A stretch of 64,000 nt of DNA from Xylaria sp. FL1777 (taxonomy: Eukaryota; Ascomycota; Sordariomycetes; Xylariales; Xylariaceae): positions 1-64,000 of the forward strand of contig MU400606.1 of the NCBI GenBank assembly GCA_022578965.1, written 5' to 3'. Shown here one piece after another: positions 10,830 to 22,300 of the stretch. A program made the translations under genes and the position numbers. The notes under the pieces were generated by a model that made no database searches, was not told the origin of the DNA, and saw only the letters and a program-made list of their open reading frames with translations. The number at the start of each line of letters is the position of its first letter. Position 1 is the first letter of the stretch.

Positions 10830-11381
10830 ATAGAGAGGTCTTGAATTTAAGATTAATTATATACTCATAGCTCAAGGTTACATTAGAGCAAGTAGTATTT
10901 ATGTCTCCTTGAGGCCCTGAATTCCATGTAATAAATAGGACATATATATTAAGTTAGAGACTATCCCGTGAACGTACTTAGAACCTTCGCGCAATATTCA
11001 AAGTTTATAATAGACATGGTAACTAATTAAGTGGCGGGAATAAATCCATGGCCTACCGATTCCACCATGCAAGGAGAACTCAACGAATCAAAAGATAGAA
11101 ACATTTTCTAGCGGGTGTGGTAGACAGGCCATTTTTTACCCGGTCATACCTGAGGGCGACAAATGTCCGGTGTCAACTCCAAGAGTCGGACCACCCACAT
11201 TTACGGGGGCGGGGCAGCGGGGGACAGGTCCAGTCCTCCGTTGTTTAAACATGGCCAAGTACATAATGGTGCGAAACATTCACGAACAAGGGATCTTATG
11301 TCTATATCCTTGTTTGGCCTTACTGGTTTCTGAAACATTTCTAGTTCATTGCCCCTAACTACTCCAGTCTCATCTTTCAAC
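10830..11381. promoter_or_regulatory. Upstream region of the second SDR gene
   Basis: About 550 bp holding the 3' flank of the first SDR and presumably the promoter of the second. No gene is seen, and no exact copy of the AGGGTGACAG motif. Confidence 0.4.
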
Positions 11382-12315
11382 ATGGTTCTCCCTAAGCATT
11401 CCAGCCCAGATGCCCCAGTCTTGTCCCATTTCAACTTGGCTGGGAAGACGGCTATCGTGACGGGAGGTACGCGTGGAATAGGACTGGAGGCTGCACGAGG
11501 TTTGGCTGAGGCCGGTGCCAAGGTAGCCATCACTTACACTTCCACCGATCCTGCTGAGGCAGACAAGACTGCTGCCGCAATCTCGAAATCTGGAAATGGC
11601 GTCCTGGTCAAGGCGTACAAGTGCAACGTCAAGTCCCCGGCTGATGTCGAGGAACTCGTCGAGAAGGCTACGAAAGAGGTTGGAGGCGGAAAGCTCGACA
11701 TTGTAGTCGCGAATGCCGGCATCGCAGCTCATTACCCGGCCACCCAGTATGGAGAGGAGGAGTGGCGCGAGATGCTTGACGTGAACTTCCACGGCGCGTT
11801 CTGGACTGCGCGGGCCGCTGCGAGAGTATTCGAGCGACAGTTCAAGGCGGGAAGCGATGGTCGGGGATCTATTGTCTTCACAGCTAGTGTCTCCGGCATT
11901 CTTGTGAATGTGCCCCAGCAGCAGTCCGCTTACAACGCAAGTAAGGCGGCTGTTATACATCTAGCTAAGTCGTTATCGGTCGAATGGGTTGATTTTGCGA
12001 GGGTGAACTGCATTTCCCCGGGTTTCATAGCTACAGACAGTGAGTTAAATGCCGTCCAAATGTAGAGCAATAAATCATGCTAACAGGCACAGTGCTGTCG
12101 GTACATCCCGAAGAGTGGAGGAAGAAGTGGTTTTCGATGATACCTGCGAGTAGACTATGCCAAGCTTCAGAATTAAAGGGCGCTTATGTCTTCCTAGCAA
12201 GCGAGGCATCGAGTTACATGACAGGTGGGAGTATTCTTAAACCCAATTTGATCAAATGCTAACTCGAAAGGTAGGGGCTAATATGGTTATTGACGGCGGA
12301 TACACCCTACCTTAA
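11382..12315 (+). CDS. Second SOU1/mannitol-dehydrogenase-type SDR
   Basis: Three exons, 11382-12039, 12087-12224 and 12275-12315, joining to 278 aa. I took the ATG at 11382 (context TTCAACATGG) rather than an in-frame one at 11349, because family members start close to the PDAPVLSHFNLAGKT block. The cofactor loop is TGGTRGIG at about 27-34, with a catalytic Ser in TASVSG, YNASK with Tyr184 and Lys188, and VIDGGYTLP at the end. Same family as the upstream SDR and on the same strand. None of its intron positions coincides with those of its neighbour, so the pair is not a recent tandem duplication. Likely an NADPH-dependent ketose/polyol oxidoreductase. Confidence 0.9.
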
Positions 12316-12648
12316 GAGCCAAGGCGAAGTGCTAAGTGCTATGCCTGTCTTATACAACAGGCAACACCGTGGAGTTTAGCTTGAGCGGTTGGCACCACTA
12401 GGACCTGGTCGCGTACATGATTTTGGTAAATGATAAATTCTTGAGCAGCGTTGGTGGACTTCCTTGTGAGACCTTTTCGCTCTCCTAGGTGCAGCACTGT
12501 TAGCCACCATCTTCGGTGAGGGTTCAAATCTTATCAGTATTAAGATATAGCCGGCTTTATCTCTCAGCATACGACACGAATGGGTAGGTTTTTGATACGG
12601 CATGTACCACCTACCATAGCTATAGTAATGTCCCATGTAGCAGTTCAT
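12316..12648. other. Convergent intergenic, no gene seen
   Basis: 333 bp between the 3' ends of the second SDR and the regulator gene. A GGTTCAAATC near 12530 resembles a tRNA B box, but no cloverleaf can be built around it. Confidence 0.5.
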
Positions 12649-15245
12649 TTATGAGCCATCAGGCCACCATTCATCAGCAGTGCTCCTCAGGAGATTCGTC
12701 CAAGCTTCATCTCCCATGAACACGTCCGATGTACTGAATGAAGAGGTATCTGGCCATAATAGAGAAAACTGGTCATCTAGTCTGCCTTGAGGGTTTTCGC
12801 CAACTGGCTGTGCCGCTTCTGTCATAATATGCTCCACTGGAATAGACTCAGGGCGGCGCGGTCCACGATGTGGACGCTGGTCAGACGGCCAGGTAGTAGG
12901 TGGATGTGAAAGAGGAATATTGACAAATTGGCCACATAATTCTGCAATGGCCTGACAACATCGTGCTGAGCTTGAGTTTAGTGATGCGAGAGCCGTGATC
13001 GATTTCCATGCTAACATGATTTGCTCTTTCCAATCATCGGCGGCGGGAGAAGTTGAATCATTCCGGAGACAGATACATGGTATTAGGGCAGCCTGGAATA
13101 AGAAGTAACTATTGCTAGTTTAGTGCTACTCCAGAAAGCATTTCAAACTCTGGTTGCAAACTTACAGCGCATACCACGCTTCTAGGCGATTGCATTTTGT
13201 CTCAGCGATGTGATTGCTTATGCTGGTAATTGTTTCTCTAGCCTGATTTAAGCATATGTCATATGCTCTTAGGTCATCTGGTGATTCATTGTAGCGGTGA
13301 TCGCGGCCCTTAATAGCCTTTCGGATTACGAACGGTCGGTACATGATGATTCGGAAGTTTCGTAACCTCCATTTCATGACTAAATGCGCATGACGATATC
13401 TTATAGCAGTTGTGGTGCCCTCAGCGAAATAACTGGGTAAACTTCTTAGCCATGGCTCGATAAGTTTGCTTTCCATACTGAGCAGCTCATTGGCAGAGGG
13501 AGGGGGTTTAGAAATGACACGACAATAGATAGGAGTTGTGGCAGTGTGGAATCTTGCTTGTGCGATTAGAGCCGTGTAGGGTGTAACATCATCAACATCT
13601 TTGGCATACACTCTCGAAAGAGTAGTCAGAGACTGGTGACTCTATCAGGAGAGAACTTCCAGCGAGTTTTAGGCAAGGATAAGGACTTACTCTGTCATCA
13701 ACATTCAAAGGCAACGACGTTTCAACGCCCTCACGCGGCCATGAATGAGGTCGACTAAATGTGATAGTTGCTCCCACCTCAAAGACATAGAGCGACCACC
13801 AAGTCCTTCGCCGAATCTCCATGGCAAGAGGCGAGATGTCCCAGTTTTGAAACTCCTTGTGTAACCCTAAGCCCATTGCTACGCGCATTGCCAGGCCACT
13901 GTAGTTGTAACCGGAGTTTGGCTTGTTTCTCTTCTGTTCATAATTCGATATTAATGCTAAGGCCTGAACCAGCGTGATATTCCCAACTTCAAGGACATTG
14001 AAAGACAACACAGATCGTGCGTGGGCAAAAAGCTCGACATCGAGAGTTTCGAGATTCTTTGCCGTCGTCCAGACACCAATAGTCGCCACCATATATGCTA
14101 GGATTAGCCAGCAGTCTCCGTGGGGACGCGGTATTACTTCCGAATACTGAGCGCGGAAAGTAGGTTCATGAATTATGGGATAGCTCAAATGGTACTGGCT
14201 AAAATACGCATCGATCATCGCATCGGCGATCAGGCGAGTCGGGTCGGGCTGAGAGATCAGAGAATGGCGTACTTCGCGGATCTTGCCAGAAGCTCGAGAC
14301 GTGGTAGAATACAATCGTTCTCTGCGGTTTGTCGCAAATATTCGAAGTAATGCGGCCCCTGATGCAACACCCAAATACCCAGATTCTCTTTCGTTGACCG
14401 TCAAGGATGCCATACCATCGGTGATAACCGACTCGTTTCCATCTTCGGTGGTATTACCTATCGCATCAGGCGAAGCAGAATTACTAGCCACAGCCTCTTG
14501 CTCGTCCCACTCAAATTCATCCTTGGGAGAAGCTTCAAGAAGATCTTGAACATGCTGCGAGCTGCTCGATGACTCCCCGACGTCAATGCTGTCCACTTGT
14601 GAGACATAACCGTCCCAAGATCGGGTTGGAGGTCGATTAGTACCGCTACGGCCCGAGTCCTCGCGACTTATCAACCCTACGACATCTTGACCAAGCTCAC
14701 CGGCGGGCGAGAAAGGCGGTGGGAAATGTTCGGGCCGAGTTGATTCGGGAACAGGCCCCTGAGCAGGCTCTACATGGGCACTTTTTAGCGGCAAGGGTAG
14801 GGAAGAGGCAGACGCCTGCGCCCGAAGCTGAGCGATTACGAGTTTCGCGCGCTCAAGTTTCTCCTCCACTTCTGTGAGATGCCTGGGAATCATCAGTCCA
14901 TACGCTTACACTATCCTGCTATAAAGCAGCAGGTGGATGATACCTGCGTGTGAGCGGCGTGCGCGAGTGCTTCTCGTAGAGACAGTGCCTGCGATATTTG
15001 ACGCATGGCTCACAAGCTCTAGATTGGCCATGTTAGAGTATAGGCATCCCAGACCAGGGGACTACACTTACGGGATCATTCTATCGCATTTGGATTTCCT
15101 TCTACGGCATTCCTTACAGGCTTATCCCGGAACCTGTGTCAGCAATGAGAAGCCAGAGAACCCAGGCTACGTTACCTTGGTCGGCACTGATTGGCGACAA
15201 ATCCGGAGTAGGTTCCCTAGCTAGCATATCAACCGGAGTAGACAT
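12649..15245 (-). CDS. Zn2Cys6 fungal-specific transcription factor
   Basis: Six exons, complement 15176-15245, 15072-15120, 14944-15018, 13691-14882, 13166-13641 and 12649-13108, join in phase to 773 aa (770 if the fifth exon begins at 13632). The binuclear zinc cluster is split: CKECRRRKSKCDRMIP in exon 2 and CEPCVKYRRHC in exon 3. A short heptad linker and coiled coil follow (HLTEVEEKLERAK). The fungal_trans middle region starts near DAYFSQYHLSYPIIHEPTF. Late hallmarks are RRTWWSLYVFE, TPYTALIAQARFH and YFLFQAALIPC. A nuclear DNA-binding regulator at the end of the polyol cluster, so the likely pathway regulator. That role is inferred from position. It resembles the AraR/XlnR class only in general layout. 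Confidence 0.9.
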
Positions 15246-18200
15246 TTTACGTTATGGAACAGACGTCCGGCTGTGCGATTATTGAGGGACAGAACGAGGA
15301 TAGTTAGGTGTCGACGATACGTGAACAATGGACGATGAATCAGATGCCGAATCGAGACTTAGTGATAAGCCGTCAAACTAGTGTAGACCCCTAACTAAAA
15401 CCTAGGTACCTAACCTTTACCTACCATACCTACTTCGGTAGTGGCAACATACGTGGGGTAAATAAGTGTATAATTTGAGCATAATTATTGTTCGAATTTA
15501 AGTACTTAATTGACAGGTAATTTCATATAGAAAAAATATTAATATTCTGTTATGTGACCTTATGTTCCTTTGCGCCGCACTGGCCGCCTTAGTCACTCCT
15601 ATGGGAATCAAAAAAACATTGATAAAAATACCACTTCAGGTCATAGATAGTATAACGGGCTTCATTTTCGGAACCCCAAGCCCCCAATCTTAGAGGTTTT
15701 TATACCAACTCTTCAGAATTTATATGCAATATGCCGGGTGGTTACAAAGGGAACTAAACGTCTTGTTAGATTTGCTATTCCTGATACCGAAAGAACTATT
15801 AAGTTAAAAAATCTCTTAAACTTTGATGGTATAAACTCAGGACCGTTCTATTTTCGGCATGCTTCTCTCTTTAAGCGTGGGTTGTTGTCAGAGGTGTTTG
15901 TCTGCTGCGACCCTAGTCCCTGACAGTTGTATATACAATTGTAATATCTTCAATAGTCACGGAGTTTCTGCTTAAGAGTTCTCACTGGAGAAATATACTT
16001 AACGCTTGGATTTCTTCCCTGCGCTTCATCTTAACAGTTCCCAAAGAATGTTTAGGCGTTACGTGTAAACTTTTCAGTAAAGGCTTAACTGTTAAAGACG
16101 AGCGAAGCCGCAACCTAGCCACTCATACGGTCGTAGATATAGCGATGGTTATAGCGGGGGCTTAGGGAATAATCTCTAGTACGAATAAGCAATCTCTGAA
16201 CTCCTAGGCCTTTTTTTAAGAAGGGAATACTGGGTCTATATGTGTAAGCGAATCATCGGCCTCGGAGGCCGTTGGTATGTCTTGGTTTAAGGTAAGGGCA
16301 GATAGCCAACTACTAGAAGCCGAGACATCGAGTGCTTCGTGTACAGAAGACTAAGACTTGATTCTACTGAGGAGTCTACTGCCAACTGGATATGGCAATC
16401 TCACTCTATCAAGAGTCCGGGGCGGATACGGCTTGTCGGCGGTGAGGTGAGGATCTTGGCTAATGCCTAGCGAACAGTTGGGTGTATGAGAACATGTTAG
16501 GCTTCGGCAGTCTGGACGTCTAACATCGATAAATGAAATTTTCTAATCTGATAAAAAGGAAATGAAATCCTTGACTTTCACTTCATCTTCTTCGCAGTTA
16601 CTATTGTATCCTTTGATATGTTTTTTTCGGCAATGAGGACCGAGTTGGATAAAATAACGAAGCAGATCAAACTCAAAGCACGTAACATAGAACGGTATGT
16701 GACTTTAGTTCACAGGATCAATCCTCGGCAGCATTGTATTCCGGTGAGGGCACCTTGCTTCCAGGCATGACAATACATCTTACATCTCAGCATGCTACTA
16801 ATCTGAACACACTAAATATGAAATCGGGTTGCATTGGACCAATGACAATTTTCGGATATATAGGTACCAACTGTTTGGTTTCTCGGTTATAGCTATTCTT
16901 TGGGATAAACCATGGGAATGGTTTTTAAGACTATATACCAGAGGTTTAAGAAAAAAAAGAATGCTTGTTTAAAAAGCTGCTTGCTAGGTAGCACGACATA
17001 ATTCTAGATGATGTATTGGCAGAATTAATTGAAGGGTTAAAGCGCCTGATACTAATTGTGTGATTTTCATGTAGAAGTGCTCTTACACCTACATCTCATA
17101 TGTGATTAGGTAACAACAGCGCTCCTACGCAGTAGACTATCAGTTGAATTAGCATCTGGAGGCATACCCAGGGCTCGGTAAAGAACTTGCTGCGTATATC
17201 TATAATAGGGTACACGATTATTATATTGTAGCTATTGTAGGTTCTCATAGATCATCACAGCCACCATATGTAGCCCCCATATTCGACACTTAGAACCTTT
17301 ATAATTGAGTATTGGGCAGACTAATACTTCTTCTCAACAACCCCCACCTTCCTGTTTTAGCCTCTCGGATACCTACTATAGAATGCACAGAAAGTCGCGC
17401 TGTGTCGCAGTCAATCTCCAATATATAGATGCAGAACGATTCCCCCGACATATACAAGCGTAGCAGGACGGTAGTTGTATTTAAGATGATTAAGGTGGGA
17501 AAAGTTTCGTCTAAAAACTGCTGGAAAGAGCTACCTAGCACTTATAAGTATGAGAAAGCGAGTGTACCGGTGTCTCTCCCTTACAGTACTTTGACACCCA
17601 TCCACATCATTTATTAACCTGCCAATTGACCTCCTATGTAGTCGATCACAATTGAGCCTTCATATTGATAGGTAATTTTTAGGATACCACCCAACTCACC
17701 CAACTTTCATTAAGGAAGTGACTCATGGGGGGAGTTGGGGGGCTCCTTCGCTAATGCCTTTCACCATGGTCCATACCCCAATGCTACATATCGGCAACCA
17801 AGGGGTTATTTTTGTTCCATTGATCGTTTCAGACTCGCTCACCACAGCGCTACCCATGTCACGCATGTCACATCAGCAGACATGTATACTGCGTATGTTA
17901 TGGACAACGTATGATGGTTGCCGACTCTGTCTGAGACACTGAGTAATTAGAACAGATATCTTAGGTATGCAGCGAAGAGATCTACTACCTGAGTCATCAG
18001 CATTCCTGGTGGCTGCTTATGGATTTATTTGTCTGTATAGAAAGGTTTAGGAATAAATGATACTGAGAATACCTAACGTAGCTTAAGTAGGTGGTAGCGG
18101 ATTGTCGTACTGCGTAGAGGTAGCCCCTGGATCGTACATGTATATACATGGGGCTAAAACGCACCAAAGCTGGAGTACATACTACATACTTACTGAGGGG

Positions 18201-18836
18201 AAGAAATACCAGGTCGGTAAGGTACACTTTGCCGGTGCTAAGTCCAGATTTGGATTAATAAAAGAGGTCTGGTGCGGCCCACTCGCACTCAGGCCTTCTA
18301 GACGATCTATTAAGTACCCAAGCATGTACCTATTGGCAACTGGCAGCTGCTATATGGTGCAGGTGGTGTCTCGTTCCTCATTGGCGGTATCGGTGAGTAG
18401 TGCACTACTAAACGCCACTACTAGTGACTTCGGTTGTGGCCAATGCCAGCGCGAGAACCCGAGAAACCGCCAACGAATTGCGCAGGTGTTCATTACGGTA
18501 TACCAGGTACCACACCACATTAGGTACCTAGCGCATTACATGCATAAGGTCAACTGGTAGGTATTCCCAAAGGTACCTCCAGACCCCAGTGCTGCAACCC
18601 CGTCTCGATTTATCGTTACATGGCATCTTGGACTTCCTTTGAGCAGCTTTTGTGCAGCAGCACAACTCGGCCTGTCTACCACTTCCAAGATATTGTCTAA
18701 TCAGACTAGTCCCTCCCTTTTCCTTTCATGCCGCCAATCTACATGTTCTCAACGACGACGTCAGCGTTGCGAACCTCTTCCTCGATATAGCCTCACTTTG
18801 TCCGCCTTTTTCGTCTGCTCTGGTCCATATATCCAT
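15246..18836. other. Gene-free stretch
   Basis: About 3.6 kb with only short open frames (for example 15738-15923, 17299-17541 and 18102-18560) that match no family I know and lack spliced continuations. The composition is moderate AT, not the extreme block of the left edge. TAGGTACC-type motifs occur near 15401-15431 and 18506-18578. It may hold regulatory sequence for the regulator and the formin, a non-coding RNA, or unrecognised decayed repeats. Confidence 0.45.
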
Positions 18837-18860
18837 CCCCCCCCCCCTCTCCTCTCCCCT
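18837..18860 (+). promoter_or_regulatory. Pyrimidine tract upstream of the formin
   Basis: A run of about 11 C followed by CT-rich sequence. Such tracts are common at fungal transcription starts, and this one lies about 450 bp before the formin start codon. Confidence 0.35.
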
Positions 18861-19247
18861 GGCCTCTGTTCTACATGTCCAAGTACGTCCTCTTTTCATT
18901 ATCACCTTATGTCGATAGTGGCGCCTCAATCTCTCGCGCTACCTCGTTTCCGAGAACAGTCGGTCGGGCCACTTCCTTAGGACGCCGCGCCTATGCACCC
19001 GTGCACCTATGCAGCACCACCGCCATCGAATCTGATTGTCGCTTCATCGTCCATCTCAATGCTGATCCCTAGTCGGTTTATGCAGATCCTCGTTCCATCC
19101 CATCTCTTCGAACACGTCTGCACAACTCATTGTGGACGGGAACATGATGTTATCCGGTTTGCGACTGCAGCCTCCACCACATTGACGACGATCCGACTCT
19201 GAGTCCCTCCTTCGAACGCCGACTCGCATTCAATAGCTTCCGCCCGG

Positions 19248-19309
19248 GTAAGTCGCCGTTTGAAGGGCATTGGGATATCGGCGTTCTAGCGTCCTTTCGC
19301 ACAGTGCAG
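19248..19309 (+). other. Probable 5'-UTR intron of the formin gene
   Basis: GTAAGTC donor after CCCGG at 19248 and a GTGCAG acceptor ending at 19309, two bases before the ATG at 19312. The in-frame ATG at 19270 falls inside this intron, which is why it was not used as the start. Confidence 0.6.
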
Positions 19310-19311
19310 AT

Positions 19312-22300
19312 ATGTCTTCTGCCGACAAATCCAGGCAATCTTCAGGCGGCAAAGGATTCTTCTCCCGAAGTAAACATAAGAGTGACAAGCGGCATACCGG
19401 TAGCGAGGAGGGTCGATTCCTGGCTCCAGACTACGAGCCCCCTTCGCGGTCTTCTCGACATGTGCGAGAGTCGTCTGTGGCGTCGATTGATCGGCCTAGT
19501 TCCCCTGACGCCGGTGTGAACAATTCAGCAGGAGTCATAACTGCTATTCCTTATGGTAACACACATAACGAACGAAGTCCAGTACCCGTTGATTATCTTC
19601 CTCGAACAGATCAGATGCCCGTTCGGCGCGATCCACCACCTCATCAACTCAACAAAGGGACTACCGACTACCACCAATACCCTTCTGTCGATACCAACGG
19701 CTTCGCGACTACAGGCGGTTCCCACCTCTCCGGCCCACGCCCGCCCCCTGGGTCTTCGAATATTACTATGGCATCGACTGGTCGCCAGACACAATTTCAG
19801 CAATGGGGACCACAGCTATCTACCCAACCTCCTAAGAGTAGCGCCGGCAGTGGGCCTGGATTCAACGAGAGATGGGACTCTCTGCCCGGCTGGGGTCAGC
19901 CGGGCTTTGGTAGGGCTTCACGGCAAAGTGACCAGTCCAGCATCTTTTCAGGTAACGGCCAACCTTCAAACTCCACCACCAACATACGCTCATCCAGAAT
20001 AGCACTCCCGAGTGCGACCTCTCAGAGTTCGATTACCTCTAGCAGAGACTCGCACCGATTGACCAAATTTCCTGGCTCCTCGGCGCAGCTACAGCCCGGT
20101 GGCTCGGACGGCTTCTCCCTCACGCGACCGGACGATGATCGAGTCACTGAACAAATGTTTTACGAACTGATGCAAAAGCGCGGATGGCACAACTTACCGG
20201 AACAGGCGCGACGGCAAATGCAGGCATATCCGTCTTCCAAAAAATGGACGCTTATTTATCAAGATCGTTTAACCGAATGGCAGGGAGAACAAAAACGCAG
20301 ACAGACTGCGCGGGCTGGCCAATACTCGAATGTCGATATTACGGCACATTCTGACGAGGAGGGCTCTCCCGAATGGTATGTTCGGAAAGTGATGGAGAAT
20401 AGCTTGGACTCGAAAGGCCTGGGCAGTCTGGAGGTCAATCTTAGGACACAACAGATCGGTTGGGTGAGGCGCTTCATCGAATGTCAGGGGCAGGTGGCCC
20501 TCACCAACGTTCTGCTTAAGATAAACCGCAAGACTGCGGTAGGACCGGCTGCTCCCGCAGACTCCAAATCCAGTGACAAGAACCTTGACAAGGAGTACGA
20601 TATTATAAAGTGTTTGAAGGCTTTGCTGAACAATAAGTATGGTGCTGACGATGCTTTGGCTCACCAACAAGTCGTCGTAGCTCTTGCAACATCCCTCATT
20701 TCGCCGAGGCTCACAACTCGGAAACTTGTTAGCGATGTCCTAACTTTCCTGTGCCATTGGGAGGACGGAAACGGTCATCTCAAGGTCATCCAAGCTATGG
20801 ACTATGTCAAAACACAGCAAAACGAGAATGGTAGATTTGATGCCTGGATGCGGTTAGTTGAGGTTACTGTCGATGGCCGTGGAAAGATGGGCAGCCTTGT
20901 CGGCGCCAGCGACGAGGTTCGAACAGGCGGCATCGGCATGGAAAACCTCCTTATGGAATACGCCGTCGCAACCCTCATTCTAGTGAACATGATCATCGAC
21001 GCGCCTGAAGGAGATCTTCAGCTTCGTATGCATATCAGAGCCCAATTCGGTGCGTGCGGCATCAAACGTATTCTCACCAAAATGGAAGGGTTCCAGTACG
21101 ATCTGATAGACAAGCAAATCGACCGGTTTCGTACTAATGAAGCTATTGATTATGAGGACATGCTTGAGCGGGAGAATAGCAGTATAAAAGATAGTATTGA
21201 AGGGGAGGTAAAGGACCTGAATGATCCTGCACAGATTGTGGATGCCATTCAGCAACGCCTGCAAGGCACCAAAACTCAGGACTACTTTGTGTCTGCTCTT
21301 CAACATCTTCTTCTAATCCGCGAGAATGACGGAGAGGAGCGGCTCCGAATGTTCCAACTTGTCGACGCAATGCTCAGCTATGTTGCTATGGATAGGCGTC
21401 TACCAAACTTGGATCTCAAGCAGAGTCTTAATTTCACGGTACAGAACCTTCTGGACAAACTACATACTGATTCTGAAGCCCGGCAAGCTCAAGATGAGGC
21501 TCTAGAGGCTCGTCAAATTGCCGAGGCTGCCATGGCGGAGCGGGATGAGATGAAAGCTAGAGTTGAGCTTGGTGCCGATGGGTTGGTAGCTAAGCTACAG
21601 AGGCAGTTGGACGAGCAGTCCCGCTTCATTGACGCCCAAAAGCGACAAGCTGACGGGCTCAAAGCTGAAATTGAGAATATGCAGACAATTCGCACGAAGG
21701 AGGCTCAACGTTATGAATTGGAGACGCGTGAATTATATTTAATGCTAAGAGACGCGCAGGATGTTGCCGCATCACAGGCTGCAAAGGGCGCCATCGGTAA
21801 CAAAGCGAATGATGAGGATCCCTCTCGCATGCAAGGTATCCTCGATCGTGAAAGGCTCATGGATCGACTCGCTATGCAACTGGAAAGACAAAAGACCCAG
21901 TACAAGCTTGAAGGTCGTGTCTGGGGCGATGCTGTAGGTCCCTCTGATCGGCTACGCGCCCTTCGTGAGGAGATGGAGGGTTTTGATCAGTCCTACCCCG
22001 ATGGCCCGGAAGGGGCCGGGCTTCCACCTCCTAGCATATCTAGCGGCATGCTCGGGTCTGTCAGGCGGAACACTAAGATCCCAAGAAAGCCTGTTGGCAC
22101 TCAGGGCGGCATGCTTACTGACAGCGAACGTCTCGGGGATGATGTGGGCGGTGACGAGGAGACGATCTACGAGAAACCCAGAGTGGTCGAGATCAGAAGA
22201 CCTGTCATGGACCCTAAACAAGCACATAATCTCATGGATGAGATTCGGGCGAAGGGTAAAATAGGCGGTGGAAGCGATTCTGAAGACGGGGATGGCACTA

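Noticed and set aside
12525..12540. GGTTCAAATC resembling a tRNA B box
   Set aside because: No matching A box, anticodon stem or acceptor stem could be paired around it.
13632..13641. Second possible acceptor in the regulator gene
   Set aside because: Both acceptors keep the frame and differ by three residues. I could not decide between them and used 13641 in the model.
18102..18560. 152-residue plus-strand open frame
   Set aside because: No family resemblance, no plausible start context and stop-free by chance. Not supported as a gene.
19270..19311. Upstream in-frame ATG of the formin
   Set aside because: It falls within a likely 5'-UTR intron (19248-19309) whose acceptor lies just before the ATG at 19312.
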